A program made the position numbers and the translations under genes. From contig BAAHQB010000108.1 in NCBI GenBank assembly GCA_054601695.1, positions 558,001 through 622,000 on the forward strand: DNA of 64,000 nt. Reading direction: 5' to 3'. Of the stretch, positions 1 through 38,754 are shown in pieces. The stretch comes from Amorphochlora amoebiformis (lineage: Eukaryota > Cercozoa > Chlorarachniophyceae). A model generated the notes under the pieces. That model had not been told where the DNA came from, made no database searches, and saw nothing but the letters and a program-made list of their open reading frames with translations. Position 1 is the first letter of the stretch. The number at the start of each line of letters is the position of its first letter.

Positions 1-53
1 ATGTATGTTGTATATTATATATGTATATACACACATATATATAGGTATGTATT

Positions 54-99
<46 letters not shown>

Positions 100-202
100 A
101 TGTACACCGGAATCTATAATTACTTAATTATATATATCTATTACATATTACATATATATATATATATGTACATATATATATATATATATATATATGTACA
201 TA

Positions 203-236
<34 letters not shown>

Positions 237-255
237 ATATATATTTATATAAATG

Positions 256-299
<44 letters not shown>

Positions 300-329
300 C
301 ATATATATATGCATATATACATATATATA

Positions 330-380
<51 letters not shown>

Positions 381-470
381 GTTGTAATCTATGTGAACAA
401 AATAAGCTATGCGTATGTATATATAATATATACATATATACATGTCTATATAAATATATACATATACATA

Positions 471-509
<39 letters not shown>

Positions 510-637
510 GTCTTATACGTACCTCCCCTTGATACGTTCCTGTTAGCGTATATCCCTCTCCTCGTGTAGACGATAGATTTAAACCCGCAAAATAATACAA
601 AGCGTCTAAAAAATCATAAGGTACGTATATAATATAT

Positions 638-680
<43 letters not shown>

Positions 681-769
681 AGCGTACATCCCTCTCCTCG
701 TGTGGACGATAGATTTAAACCCGCAAAATAATACAAAGTGTCTAACAAATCATAACATACGTATATATA

Positions 770-822
<53 letters not shown>

Positions 823-884
823 CACATAAATATGTGTGTATACATATATTATATATATATATATATAATATATATATTATATAC

Positions 885-934
<50 letters not shown>

Positions 935-980
935 TTGTATATATTTATGTATACACATATACAAATACGCATATAACTAT

Positions 981-1024
<44 letters not shown>

Positions 1025-1030
1025 ACATTG
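1..1030. repeat. (TA)n arrays with a duplicated unique segment
   Basis: Nearly pure TA dinucleotide arrays with occasional TG/CA and TTTA interruptions. The only complex sequence is a segment of about 88 bp present twice, at 541-628 and 677-764, differing by a few substitutions and separated by a TA array. I see no exon here; open frames across the TA tract encode only alternating Ile-Tyr and are artefacts. Confidence 0.9.
541..765. repeat. Two-copy direct repeat, period about 136 bp
   Basis: Two near-identical copies starting TGTTAGCGTA at 541 and 677. The spacer is a TA array, so the duplicated unit includes complex sequence plus TA tract. The same architecture (unique segment plus TA array, repeated) recurs at 1.8-2.07, 4.77-5.08, 13.7-14.16 and 54.57-54.95 kb. 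Confidence 0.85.
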
Positions 1031-1033
1031 TAC

Positions 1034-1077
1034 AAGAAACCAGGGTTGTCCCCCATCATCTTCAAACTGGGCGTCAC
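1034..1077 (-). CDS. Possible small internal exon, unknown gene
   Basis: Read on the minus strand, an AG acceptor at 1079-1078 opens 44 nt with the peptide [15 protein letters not shown], closed by a GTACAA donor. It is an island of complex sequence in TA arrays. Its phase (one base needed from upstream) does not match the nearest called minus-strand exon end, so it may belong to an unseen exon chain or be chance. Confidence 0.25.
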
Positions 1078-1107
1078 CTAGTGATATATATATATATATA
1101 TGTGTGT

Positions 1108-1143
<36 letters not shown>

Positions 1144-1192
1144 ATATGTATATGGATATACATAAATATATGTACATATTCAATTTATATTG

Positions 1193-1229
<37 letters not shown>

Positions 1230-1367
1230 TATACATATGTATAAATATATCTATGTATGTATATACATATTTACATATTATATATATATTTATATATATA
1301 TATATATATATATATCTTATATACTTATATATATATAATATATATATATATACATATATATATATAT

Positions 1368-1400
<33 letters not shown>

Positions 1401-1469
1401 ATTATATATGCATTATATTTATATATATATATATTTATATCTTTATATATAAACATATATACACATACA

Positions 1470-1516
<47 letters not shown>

Positions 1517-1629
1517 AAAACATATATATATATATTATATATCTATATTTTCATGGATATATTATATGTATAAATATAATTGCACCGTCAAGGTAAGAAA
1601 TTGGTACATATAATAATAACATAGACTTG

Positions 1630-1688
<59 letters not shown>

Positions 1689-1754
1689 CATCACCATAGG
1701 CATTCAACATGCAGAATGCACACATAAGCATGTCTATATACATATATGTACATA

Positions 1755-1785
<31 letters not shown>

Positions 1786-1864
1786 ACATGTATATGTATG
1801 TGTATATGAGCAGATGAATATATTTCCCATCTTGATTGACATGATGTTAACATATATACACGTC

Positions 1865-1907
<43 letters not shown>

Positions 1908-2070
1908 CAGATGAATGTATTTCCCATCTTGATTGAAATGATGTTAGCATATATACACGTCATATACATATATATATATATATACATACATATATATATA
2001 TATATATATGAGGAGATGAATGTATTTCCCATCTTGATTGACATGATGTTAACATATATACACCTCATAT
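1078..2070. repeat. (TA)n arrays and a three-copy ~100 bp repeat
   Basis: TA arrays to about 1800. Then three tandem copies of a unit starting ATGAGCAGATGAAT at about 1806, 1904 and 2009. Each has about 60 bp of conserved complex sequence followed by a TA array of variable length. No coding signal seen. Confidence 0.8.
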
Positions 2071-2265
2071 ACTACTACTCACTCTAAACTCGGTTTGAGC
2101 TGTTGATTAGCATACTGTTAACATACTGTTAACACATACGGTTAACGTATGCTAAATAGTACCCCCTCTCTCTCTCATGTAGACTTTGTCGGGTGTTTGT
2201 TCGCATGTTGGTTGATATGTTATTGATGTTGATGTATGTTAGAACAATGTGGTACTTAGTTACAC

Positions 2266-2377
2266 CAGTCTCTCGAGTCTAGGCCTACTCGGGTCTTGTT
2301 CCAGAAAAAAACGCATGCCAATACCAGCCAAATGCCAGGCCAATCTGCACATATATATACATTATATATATATATAT

Positions 2378-2410
<33 letters not shown>

Positions 2411-2453
2411 ATATATATATATACATATGTACATATATATGTATATAAATATG

Positions 2454-2484
<31 letters not shown>

Positions 2485-3009
2485 CAGCGGAGCGGTATCA
2501 TAGAGCATTATGAACACAACGCAATGTGAGAGAGTATAGTACTCAAAGCATTCTATTAACAAGTATACTACTCAAAGCATTCTATTAACAACCCATAGAT
2601 ACGCACTCCTCAAGGTACTCTATTAACTAGCGATAGATTGCCTACTTTTACACCCAATAGATAGACCTTTTTCAACTTACTACAACGCTCATCATCGTCA
2701 TGTGACTACGCAAGCCCGTCACGCTCATCATCGTCATGTGATTACGCAAGCCCGTCACGCTCATTATCGTCATGTGACTACGCAAGCCCGTCACGCTCAT
2801 TATCGTCATGTGACTACGCAAGCCCGTCACGCTCATTATCGTCATGTGACTGCGCAAACCCGTCACGTCAACATAGATACATCCTGCTCACTGACCAGAT
2901 TAGATTTAATCATAATCCAAGTTATGTAATCCAAAGAGGTCGGGTCCTATGGCTTAACCAAATCAGGGACAACAAATATATATTTATATGTAAATGAATA
3001 TATGTAGAT

Positions 3010-3060
<51 letters not shown>

Positions 3061-3140
3061 TTAAACGCATATACGTGTAGATAATGTCATATTTTTAGAC
3101 ATTATAAGCACATCGGTATATGTATATGCATATATTCATG

Positions 3141-3183
<43 letters not shown>

Positions 3184-3217
3184 CTCACACATATAAAGGT
3201 ATATGTTTCTAATATAT

Positions 3218-3252
<35 letters not shown>

Positions 3253-3261
3253 AATATATAT

Positions 3262-3335
<74 letters not shown>

Positions 3336-3461
3336 AAAATGTATATATATGTATGTACAAATATAAGATTTATAAATGTGTGTGTACACAGTTATCGATA
3401 TATATCGATGTTAATATAATATAAATATAGATATACATGTAAACACAGTTATACATATATA

Positions 3462-3521
<60 letters not shown>

Positions 3522-3889
3522 CATAAATCTATACAAATATATACGTCTAGCTAAGCAAAACGTAACATAAAAATACAATGAAATGTATACCTGTGGCCTT
3601 CGGCAATGTCACCCTCAGTGACAACGCCCTTACCCGGTGAGAGATATACCTCGTCCACTATTTTTAGGTATTCCAATAAAGACTATACTTAAGGGCTTTC
3701 AGTTACGTTATAGTAAGGGTTGTTTGGGTTTGAATTAGGTTAGGGTGTCGGGTTTGAGTGCTTGTTTCCCTAACCCTAACCCTAACCCTAACCCTAACCC
3801 TAAACCTAACCCTAATCCTAACCCTAACCCTAGCCCTAATTGGCAAACCTTCTGCTAATGTGTCTAGAAGTGATAGATATGACACTCGG
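2266..3889 (-). CDS. Partial multi-exon gene, unknown product
   Basis: Minus-strand exons at 3849-3889 and 3591-3657 fit in phase. The first follows a pyrimidine-rich acceptor (CCCTCCCCCGCAG) and reads [13 protein letters not shown]. The second reads [20 protein letters not shown] and ends at a GTATAC donor. Two further in-phase candidates, 2325-2344 and 2266-2294, would continue as LAWHLA and then PSRPRLERL, but the intron between them would be only 30 nt, so they are weak. The intron 3658-3848 contains the telomere-like repeat at 3770-3836. I do not recognise the protein. The gene start is not found and probably lies in the TA-rich stretch before 5.4 kb. Confidence 0.4.
2510..2960. repeat. 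36-bp minisatellite (about five copies) and flanking short duplication
   Basis: From about 2686 to 2870 a 36-bp unit built on CATGTGACTACGCAAGCCCG repeats about five times with few differences. At 2545-2600 a second repeat of about 29 bp (ACTCAAAGCATTCTATTAAC) occurs twice. Both strands are open through the 36-bp units because 36 is a multiple of three; I treat those frames as artefacts. Confidence 0.85.
2985..3545. repeat. (TA)n arrays
   Basis: Several TA arrays of 30-60 bp separated by short AT-rich sequence. No exon seen. Confidence 0.85.
3770..3836 (+). repeat. Interstitial telomere-like CCCTAA array
   Basis: About ten CCCTAA/CCCTAG hexamers in tandem on the plus strand (TTAGGG on the minus strand). 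It lies inside the modelled intron 3658-3848 of the minus-strand gene, just after the 5' splice site on the sense strand. A second degenerate TTAGGG-like stretch is at 22,845-22,916. Confidence 0.9.
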
Positions 3890-3964
3890 CTGCGGGGGAG
3901 GGTAGTATATGTATTTCAGATAGGTTGTAATGGTATATGCATTTCAGATAGGTTGTAATATGCA

Positions 3965-4111
3965 GGTGTTTTACGTTTATCTATGTGTACACACAATTCT
4001 GTAAATATGTATGTGTGTATACATATATATATACACACACACATACATACATATATATATATATGTGTATATGTGTATATGTATATGTGTATATATGTAT
4101 ATGTATATATG

Positions 4112-4143
<32 letters not shown>

Positions 4144-4405
4144 AGTATGATCTATAGATATTCAATACTTATATATATAAATATATATACGGAGAGGATA
4201 AGTTTTTCCCTTTTTTCGTCCTAAGATAGCGTGAAATGCGTATCTGTTTACACACATGTACATGCATTCTCTTACATGCATGCATGCGTATGTGTATGCT
4301 TATGCGTATAAGTATAAGTATACGTAATCGAGGGTAACCTTTGTGTCTTTTTGCGTCCCAACATCCGCTCAGCACTATTTTCACGAACTATGTTCATAAC
4401 ACCCT

Positions 4406-4439
<34 letters not shown>

Positions 4440-4575
4440 GATGTACATGTATGTTGCAAGCATATCATACATCAATATATTTATGTAATATATATATGTA
4501 TATATATACATATATATACATATATATATATATATATTTATATATATATGTACATTGTAGCAATATATATATAAA

Positions 4576-4624
<49 letters not shown>

Positions 4625-4702
4625 ATATATATATATATATATACATGTATGTTTATATAATATATATATATATATATATATACATGTATATGATTTCTGT
4701 AT

Positions 4703-4771
<69 letters not shown>

Positions 4772-4809
4772 TATAGTACACGCGGAAAGTGTATGAAACC
4801 TGCCAGCCC

Positions 4810-4880
<71 letters not shown>

Positions 4881-5114
4881 TATAGTACACGCGGAAAGTG
4901 TATGAAACCTGCCAGCCCATTATATAATATATATATATAACACACACAAACACACCCACACAAAAACACAAATATATATACACATATATATATATATGTT
5001 TATATATATATATATATATATATGTACACTATAGTACACGCGGAAAGTGTATAAAACCTGCCAGCCCATCAACTGCACCGCTATCGCGATCTTACCGGGC
5101 TAATAGTGTTAGTG

Positions 5115-5199
<85 letters not shown>

Positions 5200-5225
5200 C
5201 ATGTGTTTTTATTATATCACGATAT
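3965..5225. repeat. (TA)n arrays with three copies of a unique segment
   Basis: TA-rich throughout. A segment of about 42 bp containing TAGTACACGCGGAAAGTGTA occurs at about 4771, 4880 and 5026, each copy preceded by a TA array. A weak telomere-unrelated GC-richer island follows the third copy (5069-5115). Confidence 0.8.
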
Positions 5226-5261
5226 GTATGTAAGCAAGTATTAATCGTAGTAAGAATTCAC

Positions 5262-5352
5262 ATTAGAGAGAGAGATAGAAAGGGAGAGTAATGAGAGAGA
5301 GAGAGAGAGAAAAGAAAGAGAGAGGGAGAGAAGAGAGAGAGAGAGGGAGATA
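5262..5352. repeat. (GA)n purine tract
   Basis: About 90 bp of GAGAGA with interruptions, upstream of the plus-strand gene starting at 5851. It could affect chromatin but nothing in the sequence shows a function. Confidence 0.85.
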
Positions 5353-5359
5353 GAAGATT

Positions 5360-5850
5360 ATATATATATATATATATATACATATATACATACATATTTA
5401 TATAGATTTCACAGAGAAGATAGAGTTGACGCGGGATTGATGGGGAGGATATGACACGTGTGACACGTGTACACACAATACTTCATATTTCTAAATATAT
5501 ACATCGCATTGCCGGATACTATAGATTTCCGGATTCTTTGCGGAAGAAGCGCAGATCGGCAATTATAGACACGCATCACATATCATCAGCCCTCGCCCCC
5601 CATTATCCTCTCAGAACACAAAAACAAACGGAAAAGTGCGGGAACGCGCTACCAGAAGAGCCTTAAGCCCTCCCCACTGCCCCATCAACCCCAGCCCCAA
5701 CCCCACCACCCCAAGCAAAAGCACTGTCCACCTCCCCATTTGCATATCCGAACCGATATCGGAACCCAGAGTATTATTAATTTTTTGGGTTCCGGTGCGC
5801 AAAATTAATAGCAATTCGCATCTTCTTCGTGGAACGTTCCAAAACCCACA
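5360..5850 (+). other. 5' flank of the 5851 gene
   Basis: Complex, GC-richer sequence without TA arrays after 5410, including a C-rich stretch at 5669-5735. It probably holds promoter and 5' UTR of the gene at 5851. I see no unambiguous TATA box; TATTATTAATTTTTT at 5771-5785 is AT-rich only. Confidence 0.35.
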
Positions 5851-6074
5851 ATGGACGCAAAAAGCGGAAAGATCGAGGGAAAAATCGAGGGTATTGATGT
5901 GTTTCCCGAGGGGGGTCGACCATGGGCGTACAGGCAGCGATTTATTCTTTCCTCCGAGCCCAAAATAATTCGCGTGGGGAATGCACTAGCTGTGGACCTC
6001 AGTGAGGTACTATCCCGCTCCCAAAGTGAGAGAGATGTCCAGGCAGTGTGAGAGAGATATCCAGGGAATTCTGC

Positions 6075-6122
<48 letters not shown>

Positions 6123-6200
6123 CATATATATACATACATACATATACATATATATACATTACATGTTATAAATAAACATACATGTATTACATATATACAC

Positions 6201-6245
<45 letters not shown>

Positions 6246-6632
6246 ATTATACATATATGTACATGTATATATATGTACATATACATATATATACATATAT
6301 ATATATATGTATATATATATATAATATATATATATATTTGTATAATGTGTATAGAGTGATATAGAAATCCAGACAGTATATATATGTATATATTTAATGC
6401 ATATATGTATTTAAATATATATATATATATGATATATACACATATATACATATATTATATTATATGTCGATTTTTATGTATTTATGTACAAATATATACA
6501 TATATATGTAATATATTATATATATATATATATAGTATATATATATATATATATAATATGAGATATATTTGATATTCATTTTTTTATACATAATATATAT
6601 ATATTTGTTGCCTTGTATTATATATATAAAAT

Positions 6633-6671
<39 letters not shown>

Positions 6672-6730
6672 TACAGTTATTTCCCAAGGCGAGGGTGAAT
6701 TACAACGGAAAGGCACACATGACGGTACAG

Positions 6731-6788
<58 letters not shown>

Positions 6789-6803
6789 TATATATGTGTA
6801 AAA

Positions 6804-6835
<32 letters not shown>

Positions 6836-7392
6836 ATAATGTATATATATATATATATTATATATATATATATATATACCTATACATATATAGTTGTATC
6901 TCCATTCTTTTCACATTCATATGACACGCAAGTACTAGTAGCACTCTCAAATCGTCACCCCGAATGCGAAAGTGTGATCCAATGCAATCCATCCATCTCC
7001 CTCAGATCTTTTGGCGTCGTCGGGGGTTCTCTCCATCCGACCAAATGCATATCCAAAAACAAAGCCATCAACTGACAAATCGTATTATATCCTCGAGACC
7101 CAAACCTGAACCCCAAACCGAAGCCAAAGCCCAAGGCCGAGATAACGAGGTCGAGAGCAAGGTTGTGCGTGCATCTGCATCCGGCTTGACTTTCACGTTG
7201 AAAAGGTCTCTGTCTGTCTGTCTGTCTGTGTGTGTGTGTTTTCACGGGCTAGTTTTGTAGGAATATGTTGTGATATTGCATGCGATGGTCAGATGGGGGC
7301 GTTCGTCTGATTTAATAGAAGGAGAGCTCTTGACGTTGTTTCAGCACTTGGGGAACGTTGATGGATACAAGCCCCATCAGGATCCAAAGTAA
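5851..7392 (+). CDS. Hypothetical protein, four exons, about 159 aa
   Basis: Exons 5851-6006, 6689-6724, 7006-7161 and 7261-7392 join without frame error, from an ATG to a TAA. Each boundary has AG/GT: GAG|GTACTA, CCCAAG|GCG, ACG|GTACAG, CTCCCTCAG|ATC, AAG|GTTGTG and TTTTGTAG|GAA. Exon 1 begins [14 protein letters not shown]. Exon 2 is only 12 codons. Exon 3 has a basic, Lys/Pro/Glu-rich middle. Exon 4 reads [18 protein letters not shown] and ends YKPHQDPK. The end of exon 3 is the least certain point; alternative donors at 7205 or in the CTGT tract change a few residues. Introns hold TA arrays, and the last one a (CTGT)n tract that may serve as polypyrimidine tract. I do not recognise the family; location unknown. 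Confidence 0.55.
6075..6900. repeat. Intronic (TA)n arrays
   Basis: TA arrays fill introns 1 and 2 of the 5851 gene, leaving only the 36-nt exon at 6689-6724 as complex sequence. Confidence 0.85.
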
Positions 7393-7399
7393 ACTCATT

Positions 7400-7471
7400 A
7401 TGTTTAAATATATATGCACATCAAGCCATATATATATATATATATGTATATATATGTATATATATTTTTAT

Positions 7472-7507
<36 letters not shown>

Positions 7508-7735
7508 GGTTCATAAGAGTAAAATAGATGTATGTATTCATGTCTTTATCAGGGGCCAGGTGGAATATGTACTTTCCATATATGTATATATAAATATCTA
7601 TATATCTGTACATATGTGTAGATTTACATGTATATATTTCAAATATACATAGACATATATATATATATAGAGAGAGATACAATGTATATTAAATATATAT
7701 ATATATATATTATATATATATATATATATATTATA
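7400..7735. repeat. (TA)n arrays downstream of the 5851 gene
   Basis: TA arrays with one complex island at 7508-7580. No exon supported. Confidence 0.8.
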
Positions 7736-7797
7736 CATAGGCGTCCTGCACACGTGGAGTTGTACTATTTAAATAAGGCGAATGCGAAGAACAGTCC

Positions 7798-7930
7798 AAA
7801 ACCGAGATCGAGATCGAGATCGAAACCGAGATCGAAACCGAAACCGAGATCGAAACCGAAACCGAGATCGAAACCGACATCGAGATCGAAACCGACATCG
7901 AGATCGAAACCGACATCGAGATCGAAACCT
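7798..7930 (+). repeat. (GAGATCGAAACC)n minisatellite
   Basis: A hexamer-based repeat (CGAGAT/CGAAAC) of about 130 bp. All plus frames are open through it, giving Arg/Ser/Lys/Pro or Arg/Asp/Asn repeats. Such Arg-Ser-like frames look like splicing-factor tails but arise trivially from the hexamer, so I do not call a protein. Confidence 0.8.
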
Positions 7931-7941
7931 CTTGAGCAAAA

Positions 7942-8184
7942 TCAAACCAACCCAAAATGTGCTATATGATTATTATCAATCACCGCCTCCATTAGGTTCC
8001 GGGTGGGGAAATCGCGCAGCAAATGAGAGGATGTCTTTTGCTTCTCTTGACATTGCGCGAGGTTGCACTCCTCCCGAAATCGTGTGTGGTAGCGAGCCAT
8101 CGGTGGTTGTCGTTGCACGTGAAACGTAAATTCCACCCCGTGGCTCCGCACTCGTGTGTTGATGTTTTGAAGTGTGCTCTCCAT
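7942..8184 (-). other. Open frame of unknown status, 80 codons
   Basis: Complex sequence at 7935-8185 is open on minus (80 codons, ending near 7942) and on plus (running out of the minisatellite to a stop at 8127). Neither frame has a family signature I recognise, and neither has a convincing splice partner. One of them could be an exon of an undetected gene between the 5851 gene and the carrier gene. Confidence 0.2.
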
Positions 8185-8286
8185 GCTATGTAAAAGTACT
8201 TAAATATATCACATATATGTGTATGTTATATATATATATATATATATATACATTTATATAAATATGTAAAAAATATTATATTATAT

Positions 8287-8318
<32 letters not shown>

Positions 8319-8429
8319 ATATGTATATATATGTAAAATGTATATACATACAACATACACATATATGTGATATGTTAAAGTATATATTATATATATATAT
8401 ATATACATATAATTCAAGTGTATGCTTAT

Positions 8430-9550
8430 ACGAGCGTGTATCGAGCATAGGGTTACAAAAGACATGTAGACATGTTCCACAGGAGCGCAACGGGCCTAGC
8501 CACATACTAGACATACGGGACAGAACCTGTACCCCAACGTTACCGCCGGACATGCTGTGCTGACAACACAACAGTACTACGTAAGAGTAGTACATAAGAG
8601 TGATACATAAAGAGTAAGTAAAACAAGAGGGGTACTCAACAAAAGTGCACAAGGATAGTTCTAGGCACAAGAATAGTGTGTACGTGTGTACGCAGGCTGT
8701 AACGCAGCTAAGCACTTGACAAGTCTTCTAGGTCTTACATCTCATTAGACAAGTAAGTTTGAGACCCAAGCATCAATGTTATCAATAACTAATTGCATGT
8801 ATATTTACAAACAATTATTGTTCTCACGAGTCATTGCATATATATATATCATGGGTGTAAACTATTACTGCATATATATACACGCATATATATTCTAGAT
8901 ATTATCATTATATACTAGCATTTCATATGTGCACTTGTATCTACAGTTATATACACAGGCTTTATGATGATACATAGTCTAGATAGTACTGCGTATGCAT
9001 GATACATGTACGTCAGTATAGTCTACAACATCTAGCGTAACTGTCTACTGGTCTAGATTGTACCGTAGGCTCATCGAATGATTATTAATCAAGTCAGATG
9101 TATCATACTCGGACCGTAAGGCTTGCTGGGGTTGCGTATCATATCCGATACTAACACCCTTCGTCAAGCGACTCAAGCCACAAGTGCATGCGTATCTACA
9201 ATACACTACAGATCATACGGTACGCACAACTTAGTATTAGCCTATTAGTGCGCATGGGCCGGCATGGCGTATACTACTCATGCATATCCGATTGTATCAA
9301 CTGGATTAAGTGGCTCACGCTGCATCAAGTTGATGATGGCGGTGTATGTACATCATCAGATCATAGTATATACGTAATATATTTCATGTTATGATCTAGA
9401 TGATACCAGATCTTAAACTAGCAGATGTGCGTACGTACGTACATGGATATTATGCAAATTCAATGTATTCGTATACGTACGCTGTATCGCATTGACGTAT
9501 ACATACTAGTACGTTATTAGTAGTACTAGATTTACTCATATTGGGTACAC
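8430..9550. other. Convergent intergenic spacer, CTAG-rich
   Basis: Complex sequence with almost no TA arrays between the 3' ends of the plus gene (7392) and the minus carrier gene (10,345). CTAG occurs about ten times here and continues to about 9940. I found no exon chain. A plus frame around 9108-9220 is open and Cys/Pro containing, but has no matching splice partner. It may be a decayed mobile element. Confidence 0.5.
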
Positions 9551-9559
9551 GTGCGTATA

Positions 9560-9571
9560 TATTCGTTATAC

Positions 9572-9630
<59 letters not shown>

Positions 9631-9703
9631 ATATGTATGTATATATATATATCTAGTATATGTATATATATATATAAAATATATATATATACATATATAT
9701 ACT

Positions 9704-9739
<36 letters not shown>

Positions 9740-9863
9740 TATAGTATATATGTGCCAGTAGTATCTTCTATATATAGTATACTAGTTCTAGGTCATTATT
9801 TTTTACATATAGCTCTAAATAGCTAGCGTGTACCCAGCTGGATATGGCTTCGAGTAGATATAC

Positions 9864-9903
<40 letters not shown>

Positions 9904-9990
9904 CATATATATATATATATATATACATATACTAGATATATAACTTATGATAAATACATATATTTCCGATAAGCCTTCCTGAAAACATAT
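9560..9990. repeat. (TA)n arrays
   Basis: TA arrays with CTAG interruptions, in the 3' flank of the carrier gene. Confidence 0.85.
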
Positions 9991-10225
9991 ACATACATAC
10001 ATAATATACATAGCTTGCATTACTGTACAGAAGTGCGTCTGTGACAGTGTGATGATGATCTATCTATTCGTCACATTTCATATTTAATACAAAACCAAGA
10101 GGTTGATAAGCCACAAACTTAAAGCTTAAAAGTATTCGGTATAAGCGCAAATCCTCCGCCTTACGTCGGTGTGACGAGGTTAAATTTGTGAAAATGCGTC
10201 CAAGTATCTTAGTCAGATACTTATC

Positions 10226-10242
10226 GGGGGGGGGGGGGGGGG
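10226..10242 (+). repeat. (G)17 homopolymer
   Basis: Seventeen consecutive G about 100 bp beyond the carrier stop codon. On the carrier sense strand it is C17. It is the only long G run in the window and could form a quadruplex; assembly length may be unreliable. Confidence 0.95.
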
Positions 10243-10344
10243 TCGCTAGGGGAGAGTTGATGGTTGAAGTGGTGCCGGGATAAAGGTAGGAAGGAGAGGC
10301 ATAATGACGTAGATAGGTGTTTGTTCGTTGGATAGACTATTAAT

Positions 10345-16153
<5,809 letters not shown>

Positions 16154-16268
16154 TCTTTGGCGGGCGTGCGTCCGTCCCGGCTCCGGGAGAGTGTGGAGAT
16201 CAAAAGAGGTTCTTAGAGATTAATTTTGAAATAGTACCCGGGACTCGACGGGATTCGGAAACCAAATC
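16154..16268. promoter_or_regulatory. Shared divergent 5' spacer, 115 bp
   Basis: Lies between the carrier ATG (minus, 16,153) and the ATG of the plus gene (16,269). Both promoters and 5' UTRs must fit here or overlap the genes. GC-rich for this window and free of TA arrays. No TATA box seen. A bidirectional promoter is the simplest inference. Confidence 0.45.
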
Positions 16269-22948
<6,680 letters not shown>

Positions 22949-22959
22949 ATCGAATTACA

Positions 22960-22960
22960 T

Positions 22961-23011
<51 letters not shown>

Positions 23012-23015
23012 TATG

Positions 23016-23046
<31 letters not shown>

Positions 23047-23091
23047 TATGTACACATGTACATACGTCCATTCTCTCTGTTCTCTCTTTGT

Positions 23092-23165
<74 letters not shown>

Positions 23166-23340
23166 ATATATATATATATGTATGTATGTATATATATATA
23201 TATGTATATATTTTTATATGTGTGTGTGTATTTATATATATATTTATATATTTTTATATGTGTGTGTGTGTAAATATATATAAATATATACATGTGTATA
23301 TATATATTATATATATATATATATATAATTAGTAATATAT
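22960..23340. repeat. (TA)n arrays
   Basis: TA arrays downstream of the plus gene, with a CTCTCTG-type patch at 23,065-23,098. Confidence 0.9.
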
Positions 23341-23344
23341 ATTA

Positions 23345-24075
23345 TGTGTAATCCAGGATTTATTGTCCGTTGAAGAAGAGCTTGGGATTCCGTACCGCAG
23401 TCTAGTGAGGAATAACGACTCTACTACTCTATAGCTAGGGACTCCAACGACTCCACCGACTAGCTCAGCTACATACGAGTCTATGATACGACATCAAATG
23501 TACCGCCATCATCCTCATCTAGTCATACATTAGTACAGTCTGACTAGTTAAATAATCAAAATTCTAAATTCCGTCTAGAGAGTGTTCATGATTATACTAC
23601 TAGTACGTTCTTGCGTTTGTTATTTCTCGGATTTGTCTACTCTGGACTACCTACACAAGGTGTGGGGTACCAAGAATCTAGAGACCTTTGAATGTTTTAT
23701 CTCTATATAGTACTAGGTAGTACCTAGCTATGATTTATCAGAATAGCCGGTCCTTGATCTGAGTAAACTTATAGTTATGTATACACCTTTGAGTAATCAT
23801 CTTGATCATGACTACTTATATATAATTAGCGTACACTAGTACAAAACAAGACAGCACCGATCTAGATTCTAGAGATTCCAGAGATTGTCTAATTATATCT
23901 AGAATGATGAGTACCAGTATATGACGTAGTACCAGATATCTGGTAAATTTAACAAGGTAAACTGGTCGAGTGTCTAGTAGTGCGCCATCATGATCTAGAT
24001 GATAAAAATCGACATTTGCATAACGCCATTTTTTTGCTAGGAATAGTCTGAGCTAGAGTCTAGAAAGTAAGCGAA
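23345..24075. other. CTAG-rich convergent intergenic spacer
   Basis: Complex sequence without TA arrays between the 3' ends of the plus gene (22,948) and the kinase gene (24,081). I count about 19 CTAG in about 730 bp, against about 3 expected by chance. It starts with a block near 23,352 (CCAGGATTTATTGT) resembling 36,382 (CCAGGATTATTGTT), so a dispersed element may be present. No coding chain found. Confidence 0.6.
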
Positions 24076-24080
24076 AACTT

Positions 24081-31187
<7,107 letters not shown>

Positions 31188-31495
31188 CTGGTGAACATGA
31201 GCATTTTCAAATTTGCACGTTTTAGCGCGCTTGGTTCTACCCCAGTTGGATTGGATTGGAAGTGTGTTGGTAATAAGCCGTTAATTAAGATTAAGATTAG
31301 TGTGGGATCAATTCGCCTTCTCGGAGCTCGTGGCTAGCCTTTGGGGCTTGTCAACCGCGCCCGTGTTCCCAGAATCCATCATCGCTACACCCCAGTGATG
31401 TCACGCAACATTTTCGAAAAGAGGGTCTCGAAGGAATCTCTCGTTAGCCGACTTTTTATTTTACAAAGACCGAAAGAATATTAAGGCTTGACAAA
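31188..31495. promoter_or_regulatory. Divergent 5' spacer between kinase and plus gene
   Basis: Complex, TA-array-free sequence between the kinase ATG (31,187, minus) and a plus-strand ATG (31,496). It should hold both promoters. The kinase frame is open upstream of its ATG to 31,285, so the 5' UTR or another upstream exon may be here. Confidence 0.4.
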
Positions 31496-38748
<7,253 letters not shown>

Positions 38749-38754
38749 GTAATA

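Noticed and set aside
1583-1630. Strong donor CAAG|GTAAGAAA in a small complex island
   Set aside because: No acceptor or open frame of useful length upstream within the TA tract.
2686-2870. CRISPR-like regular repeats
   Set aside because: Contiguous 36-bp tandem units without spacers, in a eukaryotic genome.
1-6450. Dozens of open frames rich in alternating Ile and Tyr across the whole window
   Set aside because: They are translations of (TA)n arrays, which contain no stop codon in two of three frames. No start, splice or family evidence.
9100-9230. Retrotransposon-like plus frame with YSDRKACWGC
   Set aside because: No recognisable reverse transcriptase, RNase H or integrase motif and no terminal repeats nearby.
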